From Nonomuraea longispora (GTDB lineage Bacteria > Actinomycetota > Actinomycetes > Streptosporangiales > Streptosporangiaceae): 35,299 nucleotides of DNA. The translations under genes were made by a program, and so were the position numbers. Location of the stretch: positions 1 to 35,299 of the forward strand of contig NZ_SMJZ01000078.1 in assembly GCF_004348345.1 (NCBI RefSeq), given 5' to 3'. The notes under the pieces are model-generated. The model worked only from the letters and a program-made list of their open reading frames with translations. It did no database searches and had not been told where the DNA came from. This document shows positions 11,300 through 19,584 of the stretch, piece by piece (the stretch's first letter is position 1; each line of letters begins with the position of its first letter).

Positions 11300-11569
11300 G
11301 TGTCCCTCGACACCGCTGCCAAGAAGTCCATCATCAGTGAATACGCGACGACCGAAGGCGACACCGGGTCGCCCGAGGTCCAGATCGCTCTGCTCAGCAA
11401 GCGCATCAGCGAGCTCACCGAGCACCTGAAGACGCACAAGCACGACCACCACAGCCGTCGTGGCCTGCTGCTGCTCGTCGGTCGCCGGCGTCGCCTGCTG
11501 AAATACCTGCAGAAGGTCGACATCCAGCGCTACCGGTCGCTCATCGAGCGGCTCGGCCTGCGCCGATAG
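11300..11569 (+). CDS. rpsO: 30S ribosomal protein S15
   Basis: S15 is a primary 16S rRNA-binding protein that organises the central domain of the 30S subunit. The 89-residue product matches the family from VSLDTAAKKSIISEYATT to the conserved C-terminal YRSLIERLGLRR, with the loop HKHDHHSRRGLLLLVGRRR that contacts rRNA. GTG 11300 has AAAGGAG at 11289-11295. A dyad in the leader and a strong terminator hairpin after the stop frame the gene. It precedes pnp, as is widely conserved. Confidence 0.98.
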   Translation: MSLDTAAKKSIISEYATTEGDTGSPEVQIALLSKRISELTEHLKTHKHDHHSRRGLLLLVGRRRRLLKYLQKVDIQRYRSLIERLGLRR

Positions 11570-11572
11570 CAT

Positions 11573-11601
11573 GAAGGGAGCGGCCCCGTGCCGCTCCCTT
11601 C
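11573..11601 (+). terminator. Terminator hairpin after rpsO
   Basis: GAAGGGAGCGG at 11573-11583 pairs perfectly with CCGCTCCCTTC at 11591-11601 around a seven-base loop (CCCCGTG). It starts three bases after the rpsO stop and is the likely rpsO terminator or partial terminator before pnp. Confidence 0.75.
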
Positions 11602-11699
11602 GCATATGGCCCAAGGCCATAGGGCCGGGCGCGTGGCGAGGTTCACATACCCGCCGCGCCCGGCGTACAACTGAAGATCCGAGACACACAGCCCCCGCG

Positions 11700-11830
11700 T
11701 CCGCTTAGCACCTTGCGACCCGCGACGCCTGCGGGCCGGTCCTCGGTAGTGGCTTCCGGTAGGAAAGACCGGGTGCTTCGATCGAAGACCGGCGCTGCAC
11801 CTAACGAGGGTGCCGGTGAGAAAAGGGCGC
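11700..11830 (+). ncRNA. Structured pnp leader, candidate Actino-pnp motif
   Basis: Rfam describes an Actino-pnp RNA motif in the 5' leaders of actinobacterial pnp genes. This stretch lies in that place and is rich in local pairing. CTTCGATCGAAG (11776-11787) is self-complementary. GCACC (11797-11801) pairs with GGTGC (11809-11813), and the CCG before it pairs with CGG after it. A CCGGTC/GACCGG pair upstream can close a larger stem. I did not fit the published consensus, so the assignment rests on position plus structure. The boundaries are approximate. Confidence 0.5.
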
Positions 11831-11857
11831 GGGAGACCGACCACAAGGAGGTCCCCC

Positions 11858-14194
11858 GTGGAGGGTGTCCACACTGCTGAAGCCGTCATAGACAACGGCT
11901 CTTTCGGCACGCGCACGATCCGGTTCGAGACCGGTCGCCTCGCACGCCAGGCGGCGGGTTCCGCCGTCGCCTACCTCGACAACGACACGATGGTGCTCTC
12001 AGCGACCACCGCGTCCAAGTCACCCAAGGAGAACCTCGACTTCTTCCCGCTCACGGTCGACGTCGAAGAGCGCATGTACGCCGCGGGCCGCATCCCCGGC
12101 TCGTTCTTCCGCCGTGAGGGCCGTCCTTCCGAGGACGCCATCCTCACCTGCCGCCTGATCGACCGGCCGCTGCGCCCGTCGTTCGTCAAGGGGCTGCGCA
12201 ACGAGATCCAGGTCGTCGCCACCGTGATGGCCCTCAACCCCGACCACCTCTACGACGTGGTGGCGATCAACGCCGCGTCGTTGTCCACCCAGCTCGCGGG
12301 CCTGCCGTTCTCCGGCCCGATCGGCGGCGTGCGCGTCGCGCTGATCGACGGCCAGTGGGTGGCCTTCCCGACCCACCACGAGCTGGAGCGGGCCACGTTC
12401 GACATGGTCGTGGCGGGCCGCGTGCTCGCCGACGGCGACGTCGCGATCATGATGGTCGAGGCCGAGTCCACGAAGGACACGATCAAGCTGGTCGCCGAAG
12501 GCGCGGTCGCGCCGACCGAGGAGACCGTCGCCCAGGGCCTCGACGCCGCCAAGCCCTTCATCAAGGTGCTCTGCGAGGCGCAGTCGCGCATCGCGCGGGT
12601 CGCGGCCAAGGAGACGGCCGAATACCCGCTCTTCCTCGACTACCAGGACGACGTCTACGACGCGGTCGAGGCCGCGGTGAAGACCGAGCTGGCCGCCGCG
12701 CTGACCATCGCCGGCAAGCAGGAGCGCGAGAGCGAGCTCGACAAGGTCAAGGCACTGGCCGCCGAGAAGCTCCTGCCCGAGTTCGAGGGGCGCGAGAAGG
12801 AGATCTCCGCAGCGTTCCGCTCGGTGATGAAGAAGCTCATGCGCGAGCGCGTCGTCAAGGAGGGCGTCCGCATCGACGGACGCGGCACCAAGGACATCCG
12901 CGCCCTGTCGGCCGAGGTCCACGTGGTGCCCCGGGTGCACGGCTCGGCGCTGTTCGAGCGTGGCGAGACCCAGATCATGGGCATCACGACGCTCAACATG
13001 CTGCGCATGGAGCAGGTCATCGACACGCTCAACCCCGAGCGGACCAAGCGCTACATGCACAACTACAATTTCCCGCCCTATTCGACCGGTGAGACCGGCC
13101 GGGTGGGCTCGCCCAAGCGCCGCGAGATCGGCCACGGCGCGCTCGCCGAGCGGGCGCTGATCCCGGTGCTCCCCACGCGCGAGGAGTTCCCGTACGCCAT
13201 CCGCCAGGTCTCCGAGGCGCTCGGCTCCAACGGCTCCACCTCGATGGGCTCGGTCTGCGCCTCCACGATGGCGCTGCTCGACGCCGGCGTGCCGCTCAAG
13301 GAGATGGTCGCGGGCATCGCGATGGGTTTGATCGGCGAGGGCGACACCTACGTCACGCTGACCGACATCCTCGGCGCCGAGGACGCCATGGGCGACATGG
13401 ACTTCAAGGTCGCCGGCACCAAGGACGTCATCACCGCGCTCCAGCTCGACACCAAGCTCGACGGCATCCCCGCCTCGGTGCTGGCCGGCGCGCTCAAGCA
13501 GGCCAAGGGCGCCCGCCTGGCGATCCTCGACGTGATGCAGGAGGCGATCGACTCCCCGGCGGAGATGAACCCGACCGCGCCGCGCATCATCACGATCAAG
13601 GTCCCGGTCGACAAGATCGGCGAGGTCATCGGCCCGAAGGGCAAGATGATCAACCAGATCCAGGACGACACGGGCGCCGAGATCACCATCGAGGACGACG
13701 GCACGATCTACATCGGCGCCACCGACGGCCCGTCCGCCGAGGCGGCCCGGTCGGCGATCAACGCCATCGCCAACCCGCACATGCCTGAGGTCGGCGAGCG
13801 TTACCTCGGCACGGTCGTCAAGATCGCGGCCTTCGGTTCGTTCATCTCGCTCATGCCCGGCAAGGACGGCCTGCTGCACGTCTCCCAGATCCGCAAGCTG
13901 CACGGCGGCAAGCGCATCGAGAACGTCGAGGACGTGATGAGCGTCGGCGAGAAGATCCAGGTTGAGATCGCCGAGATCGACGGCCGGGGCAAGCTCTCCC
14001 TGGTGCCGGTCGAGGTCATCGAGCGCGAGGCCGCCGAGAAGGAGGCCAAGGCCGCCGCCGGCGACTCCGCCGAGGACGGCGACGCAGCTCCCGAGCAGCC
14101 CGCGCAGGGCGCCGACGACCGCCCCGAGCGGCCCCGCCGCACCCGCACCCGCGTGCGCAGCAGCCGCAACGAGGGGGACGACCGCAACTCGTGA
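11858..14194 (+). CDS. pnp: Polyribonucleotide nucleotidyltransferase (PNPase)
   Basis: PNPase degrades RNA 3' to 5' phosphorolytically; in actinomycetes it can also add 3' tails. The 778-residue product has two RNase PH domains around an all-helical domain. The second PH domain carries GSNGSTSMGSVCASTMALLD and the acidic AMGDMDFKVAGTKD. A KH domain (GEVIGPKGKMINQI) and an S1 domain (GTVVKIAAFGSF to GKLSLVPVE) follow, then an acidic and Arg-rich tail. GTG 11858 has AAGGAGG seven bases upstream (11845-11851 region). An upstream in-frame start at 11810 falls inside the structured leader and is rejected. The next gene follows after 55 bases. Confidence 0.98.
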   Translation: MEGVHTAEAVIDNGSFGTRTIRFETGRLARQAAGSAVAYLDNDTMVLSATTASKSPKENLDFFPLTVDVEERMYAAGRIPGSFFRREGRPSEDAILTCRLIDRPLRPSFVKGLRNEIQVVATVMALNPDHLYDVVAINAASLSTQLAGLPFSGPIGGVRVALIDGQWVAFPTHHELERATFDMVVAGRVLADGDVAIMMVEAESTKDTIKLVAEGAVAPTEETVAQGLDAAKPFIKVLCEAQSRIARVAAKETAEYPLFLDYQDDVYDAVEAAVKTELAAALTIAGKQERESELDKVKALAAEKLLPEFEGREKEISAAFRSVMKKLMRERVVKEGVRIDGRGTKDIRALSAEVHVVPRVHGSALFERGETQIMGITTLNMLRMEQVIDTLNPERTKRYMHNYNFPPYSTGETGRVGSPKRREIGHGALAERALIPVLPTREEFPYAIRQVSEALGSNGSTSMGSVCASTMALLDAGVPLKEMVAGIAMGLIGEGDTYVTLTDILGAEDAMGDMDFKVAGTKDVITALQLDTKLDGIPASVLAGALKQAKGARLAILDVMQEAIDSPAEMNPTAPRIITIKVPVDKIGEVIGPKGKMINQIQDDTGAEITIEDDGTIYIGATDGPSAEAARSAINAIANPHMPEVGERYLGTVVKIAAFGSFISLMPGKDGLLHVSQIRKLHGGKRIENVEDVMSVGEKIQVEIAEIDGRGKLSLVPVEVIEREAAEKEAKAAAGDSAEDGDAAPEQPAQGADDRPERPRRTRTRVRSSRNEGDDRNS

Positions 14195-14249
14195 GCGAGC
14201 TCAGCCAGGCAACCATCATCAGCGGCGTCGTGCTGACGAAGGAGGCTTC

Positions 14250-15560
14250 GTGAGCACGACCACGCTGCACCCAGGCAAAGACGGCGCCGGGGTGGTGAGG
14301 CGCACCGTTCTGCCCGGTGGGTTGCGCGTGGTGACCGAGACCATGCCGACCGTGCGCAGCGTCGCGGTCGGCATGTGGGTCGGCATCGGCTCGCGTGACG
14401 AGGCCCCCGAGCACATGGGCGCCACCCATTTCCTCGAACACCTGCTGTTCAAGGGCACCCCCACGCGCGACGCCATGGAGATCTCCGCCTCCGTCGAGGG
14501 CATCGGCGGTGAGATCAACGCCTTCACCGCCAAGGAGTACACCTGCTACTACGCGCGCGTCCTCGACGAGGACCTGCCGCTCGCGGTCGACGTGCTCGCC
14601 GACGTGGTGACCAGCTCGCTGGTGGCCGAGCAGGACGTCGAGTCGGAGCGCGGGGTGATCCTCGAAGAGATCGCCATGCACGACGACGACCCGTCCGACG
14701 TGGTGCACGAGCAGTTCGCCGCCGCGCTCTACGGTGACTCCCCGATCGGGCGGCCCATCCTGGGCACGGTCGATTCGATCAATGCTCTCCGGCGCGACCG
14801 GATCGCGGAGTACTACCGTCGCTACTACCGGCCCCGCCGCACGGTCGTCTCGGTCGCGGGCAACGTACGCCACGAAGAGGTCGTCGAGCTGGTCACCAGG
14901 GCCTACGAGCGGGCGGGCATGCTCGAAGGCCCGGCCGAGTTCGCGCCGCCGCGCACCAGTGGTCCCGGCGCCGAGACCCGCTCGGGCGTCACGGTGCTCG
15001 ACCGGCCGACCGAACAAGCCAACCTGGTGCTCGGCACGACCGGCATGACCCGCACCGACGATCGCAGGTTCGCGCTCGGCGTGCTCAACGCCGCGCTGGG
15101 CGGCGGCATGTCGTCCCGGCTCTTCCAGGAGATCAGGGAGAAACGCGGCCTGGCCTACTCCGCCTACAGTTACACCTCGGCCTACGCCGACACCGGCCAG
15201 TTCGGCATCTACGTGGGCTGCCTGCCCTCGAAGATCGACGACGTGCTCAAGATCTGCCGTGACGAGGTGTCCAGGGTGGTGGCCGAGGGCCTGACCGACG
15301 AGGAGATCATGCGCGGCAAGGGCCAGATGCGCGGCGGTCTCGTGCTCGGCCTGGAGGACACCGGCTCGCGCATGTCACGCATCGGCAAGAACGAGCTCGT
15401 CCACGACCAGCTGATGTCGGTGGACGAGGTGCTGGCGCGCATCGAGGGCGTCACGCCCGACGAGATCTCCGAGGTGGCCGCCGACGTGCTCAACCGGCCG
15501 CTCACGCTCGCCGTGATCGGCCCGTACGGTGACAAGGACTTCACCGACGCCATCCGCTGA
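14250..15560 (+). CDS. M16 family zinc metallopeptidase (pitrilysin-like)
   Basis: The 436-residue product has the inverted zinc motif HFLEH (residues about 60-64) and the downstream Glu-containing helix (ESERGVILEEIAMHDDD). It also has the M16 C-terminal half with ALGGGMSSRLFQEIREKRGL, the Arg/Tyr pair region that binds substrate. M16B proteases of this size act as dimers and degrade peptides; the actinobacterial gene next to pnp is a conserved neighbour, but its substrate is unknown. GTG 14250 has AAGGAGG at 14239-14245. No signal peptide is seen, so it is probably cytoplasmic. Confidence 0.93.
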   Translation: MSTTTLHPGKDGAGVVRRTVLPGGLRVVTETMPTVRSVAVGMWVGIGSRDEAPEHMGATHFLEHLLFKGTPTRDAMEISASVEGIGGEINAFTAKEYTCYYARVLDEDLPLAVDVLADVVTSSLVAEQDVESERGVILEEIAMHDDDPSDVVHEQFAAALYGDSPIGRPILGTVDSINALRRDRIAEYYRRYYRPRRTVVSVAGNVRHEEVVELVTRAYERAGMLEGPAEFAPPRTSGPGAETRSGVTVLDRPTEQANLVLGTTGMTRTDDRRFALGVLNAALGGGMSSRLFQEIREKRGLAYSAYSYTSAYADTGQFGIYVGCLPSKIDDVLKICRDEVSRVVAEGLTDEEIMRGKGQMRGGLVLGLEDTGSRMSRIGKNELVHDQLMSVDEVLARIEGVTPDEISEVAADVLNRPLTLAVIGPYGDKDFTDAIR

Positions 15561-15634
15561 CCGGCCCCGCAGGATCCCAGCCGTGAGGTCGGCGTCCTGC
15601 GCGGCGGGCCGGGAGGCGGATCACGGCAGGACGA

Positions 15635-15640
15635 TAGGGT
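15635..15640 (+). promoter_or_regulatory. -10 box TAGGGT of dapB
   Basis: TAGGGT is followed by exactly seven bases (TGGCGGT) and then the GTG start of dapB. There is no ribosome site, so a leaderless transcript is predicted. Confidence 0.6.
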
Positions 15641-15647
15641 TGGCGGT

Positions 15648-16385
15648 GTGATCAAGGTAGGAGTGCTCGGCGCCCGCGGCCGCGTGGGCGTGGAGGTGTG
15701 CAGAGCGGTCGAGGCGGCCACCGACATGGAGCTGGTGGCCGCGCTCGACAAGGACGACTCCATCGAGGGGCTCGCGGGCGCCGAGGTGGTGGTCGACTTC
15801 ACCCATCCCGACGTCGTCATGGGCAACCTCGAGTGGGCCATCGGCCACGGCGTCCACCCGGTGGTGGGCACGACGGGATTCGACGAGGGTCGGCTGGAGA
15901 CCGTACGCCGATGGCTGGCGGCATCGCCGGGCACCAACTGCCTGATCGCCCCCAACTTCGGCATCGCCGCCGTGCTGATGATGCACTTCGCCCAGCGGGC
16001 GGCCCGCTATTTCGAGTCCGTCGAGATCGTGGAACTGCACCATCCCAACAAAGCCGACGCACCGTCCGGCACGGCTCGGCGTACGGCCGAGATCGTCGCT
16101 GAGGCGCGCGCCGAGGCGGGGGCGGCGCGAATGCCCGACGCCACGACCACCGCGCTCGACGGCGCGCGTGGAGCCGACGTGGAAGGTGTCCACGTGCACG
16201 CGGTGCGCCTGTCGGGGCTCATCGCCCACCAGGAGGTGCTGCTCGGCGGCGACGGCGAGATCCTGACCATCCGGCACGACACGATGAGCAGGTCCGCGTT
16301 CACGCCCGGCGTGCTGCTCGGGGTGCGAAGGGTCCGCGAGCAGCCCGGTCTCACCGTGGGGCTCGAGCCGCTGCTCGACCTCTGA
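15648..16385 (+). CDS. dapB: 4-hydroxy-tetrahydrodipicolinate reductase
   Basis: DapB reduces hydroxy-tetrahydrodipicolinate with NAD(P)H in the lysine/diaminopimelate pathway that feeds the cell wall. The 245-residue product has the Rossmann start VGVLGARGRVG, DFTHPD, VGTTGF, APNFGIAAVLMM, and the catalytic and substrate-binding motif ELHHPNKADAPSGTA. The C-terminal LLGVRRV helix completes the family pattern. GTG 15648 is predicted to be leaderless because of the TAGGGT box seven bases upstream. Its pathway partner dapA is about 12 kb downstream in this window. Confidence 0.97.
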   Translation: MIKVGVLGARGRVGVEVCRAVEAATDMELVAALDKDDSIEGLAGAEVVVDFTHPDVVMGNLEWAIGHGVHPVVGTTGFDEGRLETVRRWLAASPGTNCLIAPNFGIAAVLMMHFAQRAARYFESVEIVELHHPNKADAPSGTARRTAEIVAEARAEAGAARMPDATTTALDGARGADVEGVHVHAVRLSGLIAHQEVLLGGDGEILTIRHDTMSRSAFTPGVLLGVRRVREQPGLTVGLEPLLDL

Positions 16386-16420
16386 CCTCACGGCCGGCCG
16401 CGACCACCGGGGTCGGCGCA

Positions 16421-16460
16421 CACGACGTGCCCACCACCGGGCGGTCGTGGGCACGTCGTG
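16421..16460 (+). terminator. Terminator hairpin after dapB
   Basis: CACGACGTGCCCAC (16421-16434) pairs perfectly over 14 bp with GTGGGCACGTCGTG (16447-16460), with a 12-base loop. It lies 36 bases after the dapB stop and has no U-tract. Confidence 0.65.
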
Positions 16461-16552
16461 AGGAGAGGGCCCCGGCTCCGCACAGCCGGGCCTACGATCA
16501 CCAAGATTAATACCCGAGGCGAGGTCCGCCCGAGACATGAGATCGTGTCGGC

Positions 16553-17026
16553 ATGGTGCGATGGGCGGATGAGGGAGAGCTGGCCGGCCTGGTGGCCGTC
16601 GAACTGGCGGCCGACGGGCTTTTCGCCGAGGTGGACATCGTCTTCCCACCCGGTACGACCATGATCGAAGAGGTCGACGACCCCGGGAGGGTCCTCGTCG
16701 AGGGTGATCCTCCCGAAGGTTTCGCCCTGCTGGGCACGGTCGACGGCAACGTGCACCTCGACCAGCTCGCCGTGCACCCGCGCAGCATGCGCCAGGGCAT
16801 CGGCGGGCGGCTGATGACGGCGGTGATCGACCACGCGCGGGCCTGCGGCGCCCCGGCCGTCACGCTGACGACCTACCGCGACGTGCCGTGGAACGCGCCG
16901 TGGTACACGCGGCACGGCTTCACGGTGCTGCCCGAGCCGGAGTGGGGGCCGCAGTTGCGCGCGCTGGTGGAGCACGAACGGGAACTCGGCATCGAGATCG
17001 CCCCCCGCGTGGTGATGCGCCGCTGA
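16553..17026 (+). CDS. GNAT family N-acetyltransferase
   Basis: The 157-residue product has the GNAT core. The beta4 strand VHLDQLAVHPRSMRQGIGGRL contains the acetyl-CoA pyrophosphate loop (R-x-x-G-I-G-G), followed by a helix (LMTAVIDHARACGAPAVTL) and the beta5-beta7 segment WNAPWYTRHGFTVL. GNAT enzymes transfer acetyl groups from acetyl-CoA to amines; the acceptor is unknown. ATG 16553 has no clear Shine-Dalgarno; a GATCGT box six bases upstream is a weak leaderless candidate. Its TGA directly abuts the stop of the convergent deaminase gene within a 12-base palindrome. Confidence 0.85.
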   Translation: MVRWADEGELAGLVAVELAADGLFAEVDIVFPPGTTMIEEVDDPGRVLVEGDPPEGFALLGTVDGNVHLDQLAVHPRSMRQGIGGRLMTAVIDHARACGAPAVTLTTYRDVPWNAPWYTRHGFTVLPEPEWGPQLRALVEHERELGIEIAPRVVMRR

Positions 17027-18034
17027 TCAGCGCTCCCGCGCGAGGTAGGCGTCCACCTCCGCGAGGTAGGCGTCCTTGACGTGCCGAGGCAGCCAGGCGA
17101 TCTCGAACGCGTCGCGTTCGAGCCGAGCCAGCTCGTCCCCGGTGAGCTGGAGCGCGCCCTGCAGGGCCTCCAGGTTCTCCCCGACGTACGCCCCGAAATA
17201 GGCCGGGTCGTCGGAGTTGATCGTCACGCGTACGCCGAGGTCCATCAGCTTGCGGATGCCCTCGGCCTTCATCGAGTCGGTGACGTAACCGTTGGAGATC
17301 GGGCAGCAGGTCAGCCCCATGCCGCGCTCCAGGACCACCTCCACCAGCCGCTGGTCCTCGAGGATGTTGACGCCGTGGTCGATCCGGTTGACGCCGATGT
17401 CCTCGACGGCCTGGCGGATGTGCTCGACCGCGTCGTCCTGGTCGACGTCGCAGTGCATCGTCAGGAGATAGCCCTCCTGCCTGGCCCGCTCAAAGACGGC
17501 CGCGAACTTGACCGGCGGGTTGCCCCTCTCGTCGGAGTCGAGCCCGACGCCGGCGATCCACTCCCGGTAGGGCAACGACTCCAGCAGGGTGGCCATCGCG
17601 TACTCGGCCTGGAAGTCGCGCAGGAAACACATGATGAGCTGAGCCCGCACCCCGAGCCGTGCCTCCGCCTCCATCAGCGCCCGCCGCAGCCCTCTGATCA
17701 CCAGGTCGAACGGCACGCCGCGCGAGGTGTGGGCCTGCGGGTCGAAGAAGATCTCGGCGTAGCGCACGTTCTGCTCGGCGGCCTTGCGGAGGTAGGCCAT
17801 GGCCAGGTCGTAGAAGTCGGGCTCGGTGCGCAGCACCCGCATGCCCTCGTAGTAGATGCGCAGGAAGGACGGCAGGCTGTCGAAGGTGTAGGCGGCCCGC
17901 ATCTGCTCCACGCCCGCGTAGGGCAGCCGCAGGCCGTTGCGCCTGGCCAGCTCGAACTTGAGCTCGGGCTCCAAAGTGCCCTCGATGTGCAGGTGGAGCT
18001 CGCATTTGGGCAGACCGGCGATGAAATCCTTCAC
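17027..18034 (-). CDS. Adenosine/adenine deaminase family (COG1816)
   Basis: This 335-residue amidohydrolase has the zinc-site motif HLHIEGT (His14, His16), a later His in LTMHCDVDQ, the catalytic HGVNI region, CCPISNGYV and the metal Asp in INSDDPAYF. The HxHxEGT-EPEL start resembles bacterial adenine deaminases more than classical adenosine deaminases (HxHLDG). Some actinobacterial COG1816 members deaminate 6-aminodeoxyfutalosine for menaquinone synthesis, and here the gene lies nine bases downstream of menA. MenA belongs to the classical rather than the futalosine pathway, so I favour adenine deaminase (adenine to hypoxanthine). Specificity is not settled by sequence. The start is GTG 18034. 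Confidence 0.85.
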   Translation of the reverse strand: MKDFIAGLPKCELHLHIEGTLEPELKFELARRNGLRLPYAGVEQMRAAYTFDSLPSFLRIYYEGMRVLRTEPDFYDLAMAYLRKAAEQNVRYAEIFFDPQAHTSRGVPFDLVIRGLRRALMEAEARLGVRAQLIMCFLRDFQAEYAMATLLESLPYREWIAGVGLDSDERGNPPVKFAAVFERARQEGYLLTMHCDVDQDDAVEHIRQAVEDIGVNRIDHGVNILEDQRLVEVVLERGMGLTCCPISNGYVTDSMKAEGIRKLMDLGVRVTINSDDPAYFGAYVGENLEALQGALQLTGDELARLERDAFEIAWLPRHVKDAYLAEVDAYLARER

Positions 18035-18043
18035 CCGCCCACC

Positions 18044-18919
18044 CTAGAAGATGATCGCCAGCCCCACGGCGAAGAGCAGGCCGTACGCCATCTGCAGCTT
18101 CCCCGTCTGCTGCAGCACCGCGATCAGAGCGGGGCCGACCGCCCTGTCCAGCACCGCCCTGATGGGCGGGACCGCCAGCGGCGCCGCGAGCAGCACCAGC
18201 GCGGCCCACGGCGTGATCGGGACCATGGCCAGCGCCACGAAGAACGGCACCACCTGGCAGGCGACGTAGAGGGAGCGGGTGCGCTCGGCGCCCAGGCGCA
18301 CGGCCAGCGTACGCTTGCCCGCCTGGCCGTCCGTGCCGACGTCGCGCAGGTTGTTGACCACGAGCATCGAGCACGACAGCATGCCCACCGGGATCGACGC
18401 GACGAACGCCGCCCAGCTGAGCGAGCCGGTCTGCACGAAGGCCGTGCCGACCACGGGCACCACCCCGAAGAAGACGAACACGGCGACCTCGCCCAGGCCG
18501 CGGTAGCCGTACGGGTGCTTGCCCCCCGTGTAGAACCAGCCTGCCGCGATGCACGCCGCGCCCACCAGCAGGATCCACCACGCCCGCGTGACGATGACGA
18601 GGACGAGCCCCAGCACGGCCGCCACGGCGAAGCTGCCCAGCGCGGCGGTCAGCACCTGCCGGGGCGTGGCCGCCCGCGAGCCCACCAGGCGCATCGGGCC
18701 GACCCGCTGGTCGTCGGTGCCGCGGATGCCGTCGCTGTAGTCGTTGGCGTAGTTGACGCCGATCTGCAGGGAGAGCGCCACGAGCAGCGCCAGGATCGCC
18801 CGCCACCACACGAAGCCGCCTTCGCCGATGGCCACGCCGGTGCCCACCATGACAGGGACGACGGCGTTGGGGAGCGTGCGCGGGCGGGCGCCCGCGATCC
18901 ACTGACCGGTGGTTGCCAT
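18044..18919 (-). CDS. menA: 1,4-dihydroxy-2-naphthoate polyprenyltransferase MenA
   Basis: MenA attaches the polyprenyl chain to dihydroxynaphthoate, the membrane step of menaquinone synthesis. The 291-residue product is a UbiA-type membrane protein with about eight or nine hydrophobic helices. It has both Asp-rich motifs: NYANDYSDGIRGTD and VNNLRDVGTD, with YTGGKHPYGYRGLGE between them. The N-terminal QWIAGARPRTLPNAVVPV closely matches mycobacterial MenA. ATG 18919 follows a GAGGA site. It is the middle gene of a leftward GNAT-menA-deaminase operon, with gaps of 12 and 9 bases. Confidence 0.95.
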   Translation of the reverse strand: MATTGQWIAGARPRTLPNAVVPVMVGTGVAIGEGGFVWWRAILALLVALSLQIGVNYANDYSDGIRGTDDQRVGPMRLVGSRAATPRQVLTAALGSFAVAAVLGLVLVIVTRAWWILLVGAACIAAGWFYTGGKHPYGYRGLGEVAVFVFFGVVPVVGTAFVQTGSLSWAAFVASIPVGMLSCSMLVVNNLRDVGTDGQAGKRTLAVRLGAERTRSLYVACQVVPFFVALAMVPITPWAALVLLAAPLAVPPIRAVLDRAVGPALIAVLQQTGKLQMAYGLLFAVGLAIIF

Positions 18920-18931
18920 GTCCTCGGCCCT

Positions 18932-19540
18932 TTAGCTGATGTCGGTGGTGAGCCGGACCATCCTGATCGGGCGGCCCATGTCGAGAACGCGTTCGGCGGT
19001 GTCCTCGCCCCAGCCGGCTGATTCGAGGAAGCCCAGCACCGCGTAGTTGTCGGCGAACGCCCAGGTGACGATCTGCCGGAAGCCGTCCTCGCGCAGGTGG
19101 TCGACGGTGGCGTTGAGCAGGCGGCTGCCGTGGCCCCGGCGTACGAAGTCGGGATCGACCAGCAGTGTCAGCATCTCGGCCACCACGCCGGGATCGAGGT
19201 CGGGGTCTTCCGCGGGGGCGTGGGAGGCCAGCCCCACCACGCGCTCGCCGCCACGGGGGGTGGTCAGGGCGGCGCTGCCCCCCTTGCCCAGCGCGGGGAA
19301 GCCCTCGGTGTCGAGGATGGTCTCCACGGCCACCAGCACCCGATGCATGGGGGTGGGCGGGGCGACGATCGCCTCGTCCCACTGGCGCAACCACATCTTC
19401 TCCGCAGCCGCGCCGGTCATCTGCTCGAGTGGCCCCTCGGGCAGGAAATCCCGATAGCCGTAACGCCAGGCGCGGATCTGCGTATTCGCAACCTGGAGCA
19501 CATCCTCGCGCCGGGCCGCCCGGACGCCTACGTCTGCCAT
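18932..19540 (-). CDS. GNAT family N-acetyltransferase
   Basis: The 202-residue product has an N-terminal GNAT helix (VRAARREDVLQVANTQIRAW) and the acetyl-CoA-binding segment LTLLVDPDFVRRGHGSRLL. A helix (NATVDHLREDGFRQIVTW) and the C-terminal FADNYAVLGFLESAGW follow, typical of acceptor-variable GNATs. The middle part is longer than usual, and the substrate is unknown. ATG 19540 has GAAGGAG about ten bases upstream. It heads the operon with menA and the deaminase. The close spacing suggests co-transcription rather than a functional link that I can prove. Confidence 0.85.
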   Translation of the reverse strand: MADVGVRAARREDVLQVANTQIRAWRYGYRDFLPEGPLEQMTGAAAEKMWLRQWDEAIVAPPTPMHRVLVAVETILDTEGFPALGKGGSAALTTPRGGERVVGLASHAPAEDPDLDPGVVAEMLTLLVDPDFVRRGHGSRLLNATVDHLREDGFRQIVTWAFADNYAVLGFLESAGWGEDTAERVLDMGRPIRMVRLTTDIS

Positions 19541-19584
19541 CTCGGCCCGCTCCTTCGACTGCCGTTCATGCCACAAGGCACGAC

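Noticed and set aside
12020..13903. 627-codon frame antisense to pnp
   Set aside because: Shadow of the pnp reading frame with repetitive Arg/Asp/Leu content and no motif.
15567..15600. Weak CGCAGGA/TCCTGCG stem after the M16 peptidase gene
   Set aside because: Only seven pairs with a long loop; too weak to call a terminator.
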